Below are positions 24,801 to 38,019 of a DNA stretch of 64,000 nt, in pieces. Under the pieces are notes generated by a model. That model was given only the letters and a program-made list of their open reading frames with translations, made no database searches and was not told the DNA's origin. The stretch's first letter is position 1. Each line of letters opens with the position of its first letter. Source of the DNA: Panulirus ornatus (Eukaryota > Arthropoda > Malacostraca > Decapoda > Palinuridae); contig NC_092225.1 in assembly GCF_036320965.1 (NCBI RefSeq), forward strand, positions 79,741,113 through 79,805,112. The letters run 5' to 3'. The position numbers and the translations under genes were made by a program.

Positions 24801-25345
24801 TTGAGTGATCGGGGCCTGAACATGCAGGAGGGTGAAAGGTGTGCAAGGAATAGAGTAAATTGGAACGATGTGGTATACCGGGGTCAACGTGCTGTCAATG
24901 GATTGAACCAGGGCATGTGAAACGTCTGGGGTAAACCATGGAAAGTTGTGTGGGGCCTGGATGTGGAAAGGGAGCTGTGGTTTTCGGTGCATCATTACAT
25001 GACAGCTAGAGACTGAGTGTGAACGAATGTGGCCTTTGTTGTCTTTTCCTAGCGCTACCTCGCACACATGAGGGGGGAGGGGGTTGTTATTTCATGTGTG
25101 GCGGGGTGGCGATGGAAAGGAATAAAGTCAGACAGTATGAATTATGTACAAGTGTATATATGTATATGTCTGTGTGTGTATATATATGTATGCGTTGAGA
25201 TGTAAAGGTATGTATATTTGCGCATGTGGATGTGTATGTATATATATGTGTATGTGGGTGGGTTGGGCCATTCTTTCATCTGTTTCCTTGCGCTATCTCG
25301 CTAACGCGGGAGACAACGACAAAGCAAAATAAATAATAAATAAAT
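21893..25345 (+). mobile_element. LINE-A copy 7, nearly full length but frame-broken
   Basis: Runs from the end of the 5'UTR (GGGGAAACAGAAGAAGGAG; the start codon seen in copy 8 is AGG here) to an AAATAAATAAATAAA tail. The endonuclease is recognisable (ALSETKLKGKGEEW, IIGAYAPGHEKKDHERQ, VIVMGDLNAKVSN, GGMSDHYLVEAKV) but split by frameshifts near 22240, 22600 and 22970. RT is open from 23497 to 24600 (FMDLEKAYDRVDRDALWKV; LLFADDTALVADS), though 15 bases are missing before it (DESQLLF in place of DERAWEVSQLLF). The C-terminal domain is broken by TAA at about 24598 and reopens at 24621-24920. The 3'UTR is long type. Confidence 0.93.
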
Positions 25346-25349
25346 AAAA

Positions 25350-26383
25350 AAGAGGTTAAAAGGATAAGGCTTTAACTAAGAAGTTTTAGTGAAACTGTCA
25401 CCACAAAAAATTCAAGTTGTGAAAAGAACTTCTAATGTCGATCATGAACAGTGGGTGGGGGAAAATAAAGCCAGTGTATCTATGGTCTTTGTGGTTTTGT
25501 GTCCAATTGTAAGCTATTCCAAAATTACAGAAAAATATTGTAGCCTTTGCAAATGACATGGGGTCTGAAACTAACATGGAAGTAAATTTGATGGAGTTGC
25601 TATAGTTCTATGGAGAAGGCATTTCAAAGAGGAACTAATGTGGCTAGATCAAGAGCAAGCTGCAGAGGACTAGGAGGAAAAAGAGAGAGTTCTATTAATT
25701 TTTCATTAAGAGACTACAGGGCAAATGTCTAGCTTTTTCTGAGTCTTGAAGTACGTTTTGAAACTTTTAATGATAATGAATCAAAACATAAATGCAATCT
25801 TAAAGTTTCTAGATAATACATTCTACAACTAGGACGACCTGTATATAGCAAAAAAGATGTGCTCCAAGCATTTTCTTTTTTTAAAGTCCCTCTAGCAGAA
25901 AAAAAAGAAAAAAAAAAAAGGGGGCTTTTCCACTGGGAGCAGTGCCTGCAACAGGATATGGTAATTTAGAGGGTAAGGCAGATGATCCTGGCACCTCTTC
26001 CCTGTCCCTCCCAGTAACTCTCCTTATATCTTCTACAAAACCACCTCACACAGCAATGCCAAATCTGTTAAGTGCTATAAACATTACTATTACTATTTCA
26101 ATTTTTGATATTGTTTTTATTTTACCAACCCATTCTGAAATGTGTAATCAATATTTTCAAAATGGTTCTATGTATCTTTAAGAGTGTTTTTATTATGTCT
26201 TAGGGGTTAAAATTTTTCCATAGGAAACTGAAATTATATGATGGGGTCTCTAAGAAGACAAGTTTACTGCATGGAATTTTTATATGTGGACAACTTTTTA
26301 CGAACAAACCTATTCCATATGGCAATGGGATGGATGAAGTCATAGAGAATTAAACAAAGGGTTCTCATAAGCATAAAAACAAA

Positions 26384-26424
<41 letters not shown>

Positions 26425-26435
26425 TATATATATTC
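25350..26435. other. Non-coding DNA, (A)n and (TA)n tracts
   Basis: Unique sequence with an A-rich run near 25900-25919 and a TA microsatellite at about 26384-26433 into which LINE-A copy 8 appears to have inserted. No gene seen. Confidence 0.5.
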
Positions 26436-29400
26436 CTCGCGTGTCGTAGAAAGCGACTAGAGGGGACGGGAGCGGGGGGCCAGAAATCCTCCCCTCCTTG
26501 TATTAACTTTCTAAAATGGGAAACAGAAGAAGGAGTCACGCGGGGAGTGCTCATCCTCCTCGAAGGCTCAGAGTGGGGTGCCTAAATGTGTGTGGATGTA
26601 ACCAAGATGTGAAAAAAAGGAGAGATAGGTAGTATGTTTGAGGAAAGGAACCTGAATGTTTTGGCTCTGAGTGAAACGAAGCTCAAGGGTAAAGGGGAAG
26701 AGTGGTTTGGAAATGTCTGGGGAGTGAAGTCAGGGGTTAGTGAGAGGACAAGAGCAAGGGAAGGAGTAGCAATACTCCTGAAACAGGAGTTGTGGGAGTA
26801 TGTGATAGAGTGTAAGAAAGTAAATTCTCGATTAATATGGGTAAAACTGAAAGTTGATGGAGAGAGGTGGGTGATTATTGGTGCATATGCACCTGGGCAT
26901 GAGAAGAAAGATCAAGAGAGGCAAGTGTTTTGGGAGCAGCTGAATGAGTGTGTTAGTGGTTTTGATGCACTAGACCGGGTTATAGTGATGGGTGATTTGA
27001 ATGCAAAGGTGAGCAATGTGGCAGTTGAGGGAATAATTGGTATACATGGGGTGTTCAGTGTTGTAAATGGAAACGGTGAAGAGCTTGTAGATTTATGTGC
27101 TGAAAAAGGACTGATGATTGGGAATACCTGGTTTAAAAAGCGAGATATACATAAGTATACTTATGTAAGTAGGAGAGATGGCCAGAGAGCGTTATTGGAT
27201 TACGTGTTAATTGACAGGCGTGCGAAAGAGAGACTTTTGGATGTTATTGTGCTGAGAGGTGCAACTGGAGGGATGTCTGATCATTATCTTGTGGAGGCTA
27301 AGGTGAAGATTTGTATGGGTTTTCAGAAAAGAAGAGTGAATGTTGGGGTGAAGAGGGTGGTGAGAGTAAGTGAGCTTGAGAAGGAGACCTGTGTGAGGAA
27401 GTACCAGGAGAGACTGAGTACAGAATGGAAAAAGGTGAGAACAATGGAAGTAAGGGGAGTGGGGAAGGAATGGGATGTATTTAGGGAATCAGTGATGGAT
27501 TGCGCAAAAGATGCTTGTGGCATGAGAAGAGTGGGAGGTGGGTTGATTAGAAAGGGTAGTGAGTGGTGGGATGAAGAAGTAAGAGTATTAGTGAAAGAGA
27601 AGAGAGAGGCATTTGGACGATTTTTGCAGGGAAAAAATGCAATTGAGTGGGAGATGTATAAAAGAAAGAGACAGGAGGTCAAGAGAAAGGTGCAAGAGGT
27701 GAAAAAAAGGGCAAATGAGAGTTGGGGTGAGAGAGTATCATTAAATTTTAGGGAGAATAAAAAGATGTTCTGGAAGGAGGTAAATAAAGTGCGTAAGACA
27801 AGGGAGCAAATGGGAACTTCGGTGAAGGGCGCAAGTGGGGAGGTGATAACAAGTAGTGGTGATGTGAGAAGGAGATGGAGTGAGTATTTTGAAGGTTTGT
27901 TGAATGTGTTTGATGATAGAGTGGCAGATATAGGGTGTTTTGGTCGAGGTGGTGTGCAAAGTGAGAGGGTTAGGGAAAATGATTTGGTAAACAGAGAAGA
28001 GGTAGTGAAAGCTTTGCGGAAGATGAAAGCCGGCAAGGCAGCGGGTTTGGATGGTATTGCAGTGGAATTTATCAAAAAAGGGGGTGACTGTATTGTTGAC
28101 TGGTTGGTAAGGTTATTTAATGTATGTATGACTCATGGTGAGGTGCCTGAGGATTGGCGGAATGCGTGCATAGTGCCATTGTACAAAGGCAAAGGGGATA
28201 AGAGTGAGTGCTCAAATTACAGAGGTATAAATTTGTTGAGTATTCCTGGTAAATTATATGGGAGGGTATTGATTGAGAGGGTGAAGGCATGTACAGAGCA
28301 TCAGATTGGGGAAGAGCAGTGTGGTTTCAGAAGTGGTAGAGGATGTGTGGATCAGGTGTTTGCTTTGAAGAATGTATGTGAGAAATACTTAGAAAAGCAA
28401 ATGGATTTGTATGTAGCATTTATGGATCTGGAGAAGGCATATGATAGAGTTGATAGAGATGCTCTGTGGAAGGTATTAAGAATATATGGTGTGGGAGGAA
28501 AGTTGTTAGAAGCAGTGAAAAGTTTTTATCGAGGATGTAAGGCATGTGTACGTGTAGGAAGAGAGGAAAGTGATTGGTTCTCAGTGAATGTAGGTTTGCG
28601 GCAGGGGTGTGTGATGTCTCCATGGTTGTTTAATTTGTTTATGGATGGGGTTGTTAGGGAGGTAAATGCGAGAGTTTTGGAAAGAGGGGCAAGTATGAAG
28701 TCTGTTGGGGATGAGAGAGCTTGGGAAGTGAGTCAGTTGTTGTTCGCTGATGATACAGCTCTGGTGGCTGATTCATGTGAGAAACTGCAGAAGCTGGTGA
28801 CTGAGTTTGGTAAAGTGTGTGGAAGAAGAAAGTTAAGAGTAAATGTGAATAAGAGCAAGGTTATTAGGTACAGTAGGGTTAAGGGTCAAGTCAATTGGGA
28901 GGTGAGTTTGAATGGAGAAAAACTGGAGGAAGTGAAGTGTTTTAGATATCTGGGAGTGGATCTGGCAGCGGATGGAACCATGGAAGCGGAAGTGGATCAT
29001 AGGGTGGGGGAGGGGGCGAAAATTCTGGGGGCCTTGAAGAATGTGTGGAAGTTGAGAACATTATCTCGGAAAGCAAAAATGGGTATGTTTGAAGGAATAG
29101 TGGTTCCAACAATGTTGTATGGTTGCGAGGCGTGGGCTATGGATAGAGTTGTGCGCAGGAGGATGGATGTGCTGGAAATGAGATGTTTGAGGACAATGTG
29201 TGGTGTGAGGTGGTTTGATCGAGTGAGTAACGTAAGGGTAAGAGAGATGTGTGGAAATAAAAAGAGCGTGGTTGAGAGAGCAGAAGAGGGTGTTTTGAAG
29301 TGGTTTGGGCACATGGAGAGAATGAGTGAGGAAAGATTGACCAAGAGGATATATGTGTCGGAGGTGGAGGGAACGAGGAGAAGAGGGAGACCAAATTGGA

Positions 29401-29700
29401 GGTGGAAAGATGGAGTGAAAAAGATTTTGTGTGATCGGGGCCTGAGCATGCAGGAGGGTGAAAGGAGGGCAAGGAATAGAGTGAATTAGAGCGATGTGGT
29501 ATACCGGGGTTGACGTGCTGTCAGTGGATTGAATCAAGGTATGTGAAGCATCTGGGGTAAACCATGGAAAGCTGTGTAGGTATGTATATTTGCGTGTGTG
29601 GACGTATGTATATACATGTGTATGGGGGGGGTTGGGCCATTTCTTTCGTCTGTTTCCTTGCGCTACCTCGCAAACGCGGGAGACAGCGACAAAGTATAAA
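26436..29700 (+). mobile_element. LINE-A copy 8, essentially full length
   Basis: The most complete copy. The 5'UTR starts at TTCCTCGCGTGTCGTAGAAA (26434-26453), directly after a TA microsatellite; the single ORF follows, then a short-type 3'UTR (about 29515-29694) and an A-rich tail. The absence of a separate ORF1 and of an RNase H domain, together with the compact 3'UTR, fits RTE-like LINEs. A tail-to-tail inverted 3'UTR fragment begins at 29721. Mobilisation would be by target-primed reverse transcription in the nucleus. It could be a source of truncated copies. Confidence 0.93.
26634..29489 (+). pseudogene. LINE-A endonuclease-reverse transcriptase (two apparent lesions)
   Basis: 951 open codons. 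AP endonuclease: SETK with E14, GAYAPGHEK, GDLNAK with D121, LLDYVLID, and SDHYLV at 215-220, all catalytic positions present. Linker: AGKAAGLDGIAVEFIK. RT: YRGINLLSIPGKLYG, FRSGRGCVDQVF, motif A FMDLEKAYDRV with D598, GLRQGCVMSPWLF, and FADD at 704-707. C-terminal domain: YGCEAWAMD, LKWFGHMERMSEERL, GRPNWRWKDG. The natural start is probably ATG at 26516 (MGNRRRSHAG, then LNVCGCNQD), but a seventh A in the run at 26612-26618, against six in copy 7, shifts the frame. At the end, TAG (29487-29489) stands where other copies have TGG (NRVNW). Both lesions are single-base, so it could be a recently active copy or could contain sequencing errors. Confidence 0.9.
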
Positions 29701-29720
29701 AAAAAAAAAAATATATTTTG

Positions 29721-29940
29721 CTTTGTCGCTGTCTCCCGCGTTTGCGAGGTAGCGCAAGGAAACAGACGAAAGAAATGGCCCAACCCACCCCCATACACAT
29801 GTATATACATACACGTCCCCACACGCAAATATACATACCCATACATCTCAATGTACACATATATATACACACACAGACATATACATATATACACAGGCAT
29901 ACAATTCACACTGTCTGCCTTTATTCATTCCCATCGCCAT
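29721..29940 (-). mobile_element. LINE-A 3'UTR fragment, inverted, tail-to-tail with copy 8
   Basis: Begins with CTTTGTCGCTGTCTCCCGCG (the reverse complement of the LINE tail), runs through the CA/TA microsatellite of a long-type 3'UTR and stops at CATTCCCATCGCCA. No coding part is present. With 29577-29694 it forms a hairpin-capable palindrome with arms of about 120 bp and an A/T-only loop of 26 nt. Confidence 0.9.
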
Positions 29941-30022
29941 AAAAGAAAGACTTCTACTCACAGGTCATTCACAACTGCCACCAATGATTATTATTATCAT
30001 TATCATTAATATCATCATCATA

Positions 30023-33000
30023 CTTTGTCGCCGTCTCCCGCGTCAGCAAGGCAGCGCAAGGAAACAGACGAAAGAATGGCCCAACCCACCCACATACACA
30101 TGTATATACATACGTGCCCACACACATACATATACATACATGGACATATACATATATATACACATACATATTCATACTTGCTGCCTTCATCCATTCCCAT
30201 CGCCATCCCGCCATACATGAAAAGGCACCCCCCTACCCCCGTGCATATGCAAGATAGCGCTAGGAGAAAACAACAAAGGCCGCATTCATTCACACTCAGT
30301 CTCTAGCAGTCATGTGTAATGCACTGAAACCACAGCTCCCTTTCCACATCCAGGACCCACAAAACTTTCCATGGTTTACCCCAGATGCTTCACATGCCCT
30401 GGTTCAATCCACTGACAGCACGTTGACCCCAGTATACTACATTGTTCCAATTCACTCTATTCCTTGCAAGCCTTTCATCCTCCTGTATGTTCAGGCCCCG
30501 ATCACTCAAAATCTTTTTCAATCCATTCTTCCACCTCCAATTTGGTCTTCCACTTCCCCTCGTTCCCTCCACCTCTGACACATATATCCTCTTTGTCAAT
30601 CTTTCCTCACTCATTCTCTCCATGTGACCAAACCATTTCAATACACCCTCTTCTGCTCTCTCAACCACACTCTTTTTATTACCACACATCTCTCTCTTAC
30701 CCTTTCATTACTTGCTTGATCAAACCATATTTTGTCTTCAAACTTCTCATTTCCAACACATCCATCCTCCTCCGCACAACCCTATCTATAGCCCACGCCT
30801 CGCAACCATATAATTGTTGGAACCACTATTCCTTCAAACACCCATTTTTGATCTCCAGGATAACGTTCTTGCCTTCCACACATTCTTCAATGCTCTCAGA
30901 ACCTTCGCCCCCTCCCCAACCTTGTGACTTATTTCCATTTCCATGCACTGCTAAATCCACTCCCAGATATCTAAAACACTTCACTTCCTCCAGGTTTTCT
31001 CCATTCAAACTTACCTCCCAAACGACTTGTCCCTCCACCCTACTGACCCTAACAACCTTGCTCTTCTTTACATATACTCTCATCTTTCTTCTTTCACATA
31101 CTTTACCAATCTCCCACACCATATACTCTTAATACCTTCCATAGAGCATCTCTATCAACTCTATCATATGCCTTATCCACATCCATAAATGCTACATACA
31201 AATTCATTTGTTTTTCTACGTATTTCTCACATACATTCTTCAAAGTAAACACCTGATCCACACATCCTCTACCACTTCTGAAACCACACTGCTCTTCCCT
31301 TATCTGATGCTCTGTACATGCCTTCACCCTCTCAGTTAATACCCTCCCATATAATTTCCCAGGAATACTCAACAAGCTTATGCCTCTGTAATCTGAACAC
31401 TCACCTTTATCCCCTTTGCCTTTGTACAATGGCACTATGCACGCATTCCGCCAATCCTCAGGCATTTCACCATGAACCATAAATACATTGAATATCTTCA
31501 CCAACCAGTCAACAACACAGTCACTACCCCTCTTTTTTATAAATTCCACTGCAATACCATCCAAACCCACTGCCTTGCCTGCTTTCATCTGCAAACCTTT
31601 CACTACCTCTTCTCTGTTTACCAAACCATTCTCCCTGATCCTCTCACTTCGCACACCACCTTGACCAAAACACCCTATATCTGCCAATCTATCACCAAAC
31701 ACATTCAACAAACCTTCAAAACACTCACTCCACCTCCTTCTCACTTTACCACTACTTGTTATCACCTCCCCATTAGCCCCCTTCACTGATGTTCCCATTT
31801 GTTCTCTTGTCTTATGCACTTTATTTACCTCCTTCCAAAACATCTTTTTATCCTCCCTAAAATTTAATGATACTCTCTCACCCCAACTCTCATTTGCCCT
31901 CTTTTTCACCCCTTGCACCTTTCTCTTGACCTGCCTCATTCTTTTATACATCCCTTTCTCTTGACCTGCCTCACTGTTTCATACATCTCCCAGTCATTTG
32001 CACTATTTCCCTATGAAAATCGTCCAAATGCCCCTCTTTTCTCTTTCACTAACAATCTTACTTCTTCATCCCACCACTCACTATCCTCTCTAATTTGCCC
32101 ACCTCCCTCCTTTCTCATGCCACAAGCATCTTTTGTACAAGCCATCACTGCTTCCCTAAATACATCCCATTCCTCTCCCAACTCCCCTTACGTCATCTGC
32201 TCTCACCTTTTTCCATTCTGCACTCAATATCTCCTGGTACTTCCTCACACAAGTCTCCTTTCCAAGCTCACTTACTCTCATCACTCTCTTCACCCCCACA
32301 CTCTCTCTTTCTTTTCTAAAACCTCTACAAATCTTCACCTTCGCCTCCAGAAGATAATGATCACACATCCCTCAATTTGCCCCTCTCAGCACATTAACAT
32401 CCAAAAGTCTCTCTTTCACGTGCTTATCAATGAACACATAATCCAATAATGCTGCCTCACCATCTCTCCTACTTCCATACGTATACTCATGTAAATCTCT
32501 CTTTTTAAACCAGGTATTCCCAATCACCAGTCTTTTTTTAGCACATAAATCTATAAGCTCTTCACCATTTCCATTTACAACACTGAAACACCCCATGTAC
32601 ACCAATTATTCCCTCAACTGCGACATTACTCACCTTTGCATTCAAATCACCCATCACTATAATCTGGTCTCGTGCATCAAAGTTGCTAACACACTCACTC
32701 AGCTGCTCCCAAAACACTTGCCTCTCGTGATCTTCCTTCTCATGACCAGGTGCATAGGCACCATAAATCACCCATCTCTCTCCATCAACTTTCAGTTTTA
32801 CCCGTATCAATCTAGAGTTTACTTTCTTACACCTTCACAACTCACACAACTCCGTTTCGGATAGTGTTACTCCTCCTTTTTCTCTTGCCTCTAACCAACC
32901 CCTACTTTATTCCCAAGGCCCTTCCCAAACCACTCTTCCCCTTTACCCTTGACCTTCGTTTCCCAAGCCAAAAAATCCAGGTTTCCTTTCCTTTAAACAA

Positions 33001-33030
33001 ACTACCCATCTCTCTTTTTTTTTTTTTTGG
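30023..33030 (-). mobile_element. LINE-A copy 9, near full length, degenerate
   Basis: On the minus strand it spans endonuclease (AKVSNVAVEGIIGVHG near 32620-32600; GAYAPGHEKEDHERQVF near 32760), linker (KAGKAVGLDGIAVEFIK near 31590-31540), RT fingers and part of the palm (frame 31951-31103), a deletion joining YGVG to the EIGKVCERRK segment at about 31110 (so the RQGC and FADD region is lost), the C-terminal domain (30689-30390) and a long-type 3'UTR. Motif A reads FMDVDKAYDRVD. It is inactive. Beyond about 32870 the sequence becomes indel-ridden, which coincides with the low-quality block. Confidence 0.9.
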
Positions 33031-33104
33031 TTACAACAAAAAAATTTATGCACTGCATGGGCCTTCATCGTTTCCCCTTTTTGAAAAATTGAATTTATTT
33101 TTAT

Positions 33105-34160
33105 TTTTTTTTTTTTTTGCTTTGCGGTTCCCCCTTTGGAGGTAGCGCAAGGGGAAAAAGACAAAAGAAAGGCCAACCCCCCCCCATACACAATTTTTAC
33201 ACAAACGTTAAAGCAAATTAATCCCCTTTAAATTTAATTAACATATATATCATACACGAAATTTAAATTATAACCCCCACAATTAAAGTCTGCCCCCATT
33301 CATCCATCGCACCCCGCCCAATGGATTCCTTCCCCTCCCCCCCCATGTGTGGAGGGGTTTTTGCATAGGAAAAGAACAAAGGCCCATCGTTCACACCCCG
33401 TCCAGCTGCCAGCAAAATGCCCCAAAACCCCAAACTCCTTTAATCCGGCCCCAAAAAAATTTAGTTTGCCCCCCGAGCTTCACTGCCCCGATTAACCAAG
33501 AAAAGTCAACCGGTATACCCCATCGATAACACTCTATTCCCGTCCCTTTTACCCTCCGCATGTTCGGCCCCGTTAAAAAAATTTTTTATATCCTTAACCT
33601 CATTTTGGTTAATTCTTGTTCTCCCCCCTGCAAAATATCCTTTGGTCAATCTTTCCTCATCATTCTTTTATGGGGCCCCAACATTTTAAAAAAACCCTCT
33701 TCGCTCTCTAACCATACTCTTTTTTTTTCACACATCTTCTTCCCCTTAATTATTTACTGATCAAAACCTCCCCCAAACAATTGCCCTCAAAATTCATTTC
33801 CAGCAAAACCCTCGGGCCAAATTTCCATACCCCACGCCTCACAACCTTTCAACATTGTTGGCCCACTATTCCTTCAAACCCCCCCTTTTTTGTTTCGAGA
33901 TAATGTTTTTTAATTTTAAAGGCTAGGATTTCCCCCCTCCCCACCTATGATTCATTTCCCTTTCCCATGGTTTCCCACCCGTGCCCAGACCCACTCCCAG
34001 ATTCTAAAACATTTTACTTCCCCCAGTTTTTCTCCTTAAAAATTACCTCCCAATTGACTTGACCCTAAACCCTACTGTCCTAATTCTTGTTTATTAATTT
34101 CTCTTAACTTTTTTCTTTTCACACATTAAAAAACCAGTCCCAGCCTGCGTTTTCAATGAA
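33105..34160 (-). mobile_element. LINE-A copy 10, 3' part, heavily indel-ridden
   Basis: Minus strand: tail (TTTGCTTTGCGGTTCCCCC), then 3'UTR, then recognisable C-terminal phrases (for example CAACATTGTTGG, CACTATTCCTTCAAAC, GATAATGTT) back to the RT palm region near 34150. Bases are missing every 10-20 nt relative to other copies, so no frame survives. Probably a normal copy seen through poor consensus. Confidence 0.75.
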
Positions 34161-35074
34161 TCACCCGAAATTTTAGATTTTTTTTTTTTTTTTTTTTTTA
34201 AATTTTGTTTTCCCCTTTTTCATTTTTTCGGGGGGAAACAAGGGGTTCCCCAACCCCAAAAATTCTAAACCCAAGAATTTTCATCCTTTCAGCTTTTGGC
34301 CCACCCTTACAGCCTGCAAATAAACCCCTTAAGGGTTAAAAATGTTTTCCCTTAACTTCCTCCTTTTTTTGTTTGTTCCCCACAAAAAAAACTTTTACCC
34401 ATTTTCCACCCAATTTTTCCTTTCCCCTCTTCCCCCTGAAAATTTTCCCTTTTAATTTTCTCCTTTTCTTTCCCCAAACCTTAAAAATTTCTCTTTCCCA
34501 CCTTTTTTTTAAATTCTTACCTTACTTATTCCCAAAAACCCCTAACCCAAAATTGCCCAAAAATTAAGAAATCTTTGGAAATTTTAAGGTCCAAATTTAA
34601 ATTGTTGAATTATTTTAAAAAAATTTTTTGTTTGGAAAAGTTTGCTACGTCCAATGTGAGTGGGCAGAATGAAAAAATAATTCCGGGGCGAGGAGGCAAC
34701 GTGACAAACCCCTGAATATGGTTATATGTAGCGTCATAACCCCCCCACCCAAATTTACCCCCTTTTTGGTGGTGCCCACCAACTAAATACCTAACACTAA
34801 TCTACCTGGCAGATACTTTTTGTTTTTAAGGAAAATAAATCATTTATAACCCTAAAAACAATAAATGTTCATACTGACCTAATATAAATTATGAAGGTGA
34901 TAATAACAGTAATACTGGGGATTAAAGCAAGCTGTGATAAGGAATCTAAAGTAAGAGCACTCTACACACTTGGGAATTTGACACTAAAATGCAGTAAAAA
35001 AATTAACATTGTACTGCAGGTTGCACTGGCAGGGTACATAAATAATACAGTAGAGTGGGATTATATTTTTGCTC

Positions 35075-35345
35075 AACGTATCTCCTACATGTAGGAGGCG
35101 AACAATAGGGGCGGAAAAGGGTCCAAGAAATCCTCCCCTCCAGTACCACTTTCCAAAAGAAGGAACAAGGGAAAGAACCAAATGAGAATCTTCTTTTGAA
35201 AAAATTTTCCCCTTCCTTCAATTTCCAACGAAGGAAAAAAGGGAAAAAAACCAAAAAAAGAATCTTCTTTCCTTTAAGGCACAGTCATCTGTTCTGGATG
35301 CTATCTTGCTCACTTGGGAAATAGCAAAAAAAAAAAGTATGAAAG
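35075..35345 (+). repeat. Repeat D copy (short element sharing LINE-A end sequences)
   Basis: Similar to 49893-50115: GTAGGAGGCGAACAATAGGG, then AATCCTCCCCTCCAG, CTTTCCAAAAGAAGGAACA, GTCATCTGTTCTGGATGCTA and GGGAAATAGC followed by A-run/AGTATGAAAGG. A segment of about 75 bp (AAGGAACAAGGGAAAGAACC, then GAATCTTCTTT) is duplicated. No coding potential. Confidence 0.6.
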
Positions 35346-38019
35346 GAGGAAAAAAAGAGAGATGTTTGGGAAACATTTGTGATATAAACAGCTCACCTAT
35401 AAATACTGTGTTATTGTAACACAATGAGAGCAAAATTTATTTATTATCATTTTAAACATTAATTTATGGGGGGGTAAGTACTAAGGGCTCTCATATTAGA
35501 AAAAATCTTGTTAATCAATGTTTAAAAGATGTGTATGTGTTACAACTTATTGCCAGTTTATGTATAGCAAAATTTTTAAAATTTAAAAAGAACATGAAAC
35601 CATAACTGGTTTTAAAAAAAAAAAGTATTAAATGACAAAAATATGAAGATGGTACAAAGAAAGTAAATATTTAGGTATACCCAAAATGGTAAAAATGTAG
35701 AGGGGACAATAAAAAAAAATACCCGACATAATTGAAGGGTATTTTCAGCCAAACTTTTTGCACAATAGTCAAAAAGGGGTGCTTTTTTAGCAATCAACAG
35801 TCAAAAAAGATGCTAAACTTAAGCAATCAAAGAAAAAAAAAAATTTAATCAATATGAAACCGCATCGCGATGGTCTGAAAAAACAAGGCTACTAAAAAAA
35901 AATGCCTATGGGTTTATTGAAGTGTTTAATGAAAATTATTTGTTCATAAAAAAAAACCCTAAATCTATAACATTTAATGAATTCTGATTCAATGCTGCAC
36001 TTTTCAAAAAATCTTTAAACCAAACAAGAAAAAAAGACCCAAAGAACTTTTAAAAAAACATTGCAAAAAAAAAATGATAAATAAGGAGGAAAAAAACAAA
36101 ATATAAAACAAAGTTTGATGATATCAACTCCCAAATATATAATAAGATTTCTGTAACTAAAGGGTTTTAAAAAATGGCACAAAAATTTAAACAAATCTTA
36201 GTTAATGATAATTCCATTTCCAACTTGAGTATTAACTTAATCATTTTATTACAAAACAATGTATTAATTACAAAAAAACCCTGTGAATGGGGAAATTTTT
36301 AAGGTTTTTTCCCTGTAAAAATGAAGATCATAGCAAATACCTCCTTTTCAAGATTTGTCTGATGAAGCAGTTTCCCAAACTTTATGAAAAATTTAAGCTA
36401 TTTAGGTTTACATAATGATAAATATTAAAGCCTCCATAATTTGTCTTACAAAGAAGAACAGGCAGTTCAGAAACTGTGAAACTGCAACAAAAGAGGACAG
36501 AACTTGAAATAAGCCAGACAAAAATATACACATTAGTTAGTCAAGTACAAAACATGAAGAGCATATGCATTTATAATCTGCCTTATGGACAAGATTTTGT
36601 CAAGACAAAGCCACAAAGGAAATATAAAAAAGATGAGTTACGAGAAAAAAAAATATGAATTTTCCCAAAGGGGAAAAAACTCCTTTATAGAGACTGTCAT
36701 CCCTGTTAAGAAAAAAGCGATGAAAATTCCAAAAATTAAGAAAAAGGAAAAAAACTCAAACAGCTTATCCTGAGTTCCCAAAACCCTAAAAATTCTATTG
36801 ATGCGGGGCTTGCAGTATAATGAGTTTAGCTTATGTAAAAGTAATGTAAACCCCTATCAAAAAAGTGACCAAAAAAAATTTAAAAAAGAGAGAGGGGGAA
36901 ATAGCGTGTGGAAAAGGGGTTAAAGGTTGGGGTTAAAGAGAATGAGAAAAAACTAATTTAGAATTATCGTAATCGGGTAAAGGTGTGGATTAATGTGGAA
37001 AACGATAGGTTACTTTTGATTAATGGTTTTTTTAGCAAAAGGAAAACCCTTTCCCCTTATCACCCATACTTTGGGGGTTTTACTGTATATACAAAAGGAG
37101 AAAGAGAGTTAACGAGATGACCTTGATTTGAGCCTCAGTCGTCCATGAAAAAAGAAAAAGAAAAAACAGCCAAGCAAGGGTGAGAGGGACTCAATTAAGG
37201 GAATGTACCAAGACCTATCTCTCATAACCAGATATGCAAAAAGGGGACTAAAATAGATTAAAACATCAGAGGACAAATATGTATTTGGGAATGTTTCGGA
37301 AAATTTGTGAAGGAAAGCCATAGGTAAAAAGCGGGGTTTACATTAGAAAGACAACAAAGGGGGCCTATTGACAAAATTTGCGGTAAAAAAATTGACAAGG
37401 AAATGTATTCCATCAGATTTTTAAGTATCACAACCCTGCTGCTGCAATTAGTTTAGTGTCCATTTTCAGTGTATTTATACAATATATTTTAGCATTTTTT
37501 CAAAGTTACTTGAATTTTAAAAAAATTGTTAAAGACTTTTTAAAGGGATTTTTAGCGTAGTTCACTAGTTGATGGTAAAATTTTTTTCAGTGATCAAATT
37601 TAGGAACGTACTAACCCCTAACTTTGAGTTATATTTTTGTTTGGGAACCAAAATTTTTGTATTTAAAAAAATGTTTTGATTTCTTTTTTAAATTTTTCAG
37701 AAAATTTTTATCATTTTTAAATCACCGAAGTTACCTTTTAAAAGGAAAAAGGGTTAATTTTTTTAGTCTTTCTTGAGATTTTAAGGGAAGGGATCAATTT
37801 TTGTGTGTGTGTTTGCAAAATTTCCAATCATTCCCAGTTCTAGTTGGGGGGCCAAAATGGACTGCAATAAGGTGTGGTTTAATAGAGATTTAAAGATGAA
37901 AATGTTTTGGTGTTTGTATTCATGTTCCTGGAATGAAGCTAATTGGGTTTCATTTTTTCTTGCGCCCGACAATGTTTAGTTACTTGATTGTTTTAATGAA
38001 AATCCAAGGTCCCTCAAAT

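Noticed and set aside
27323..28075. 250-codon minus-strand frame opposite LINE-A copy 8
   Set aside because: It is a shadow of the LINE ORF: codon bias leaves the antisense open, and fragments of the same frame appear opposite other copies.
29061..29909. 282-codon minus-strand frame
   Set aside because: Antisense of the C-terminal domain joined to the inverted 3'UTR fragment; no independent protein signal.
36476..36773. Lysine-rich frames in the low-quality block
   Set aside because: Products of A-runs in poor consensus sequence.
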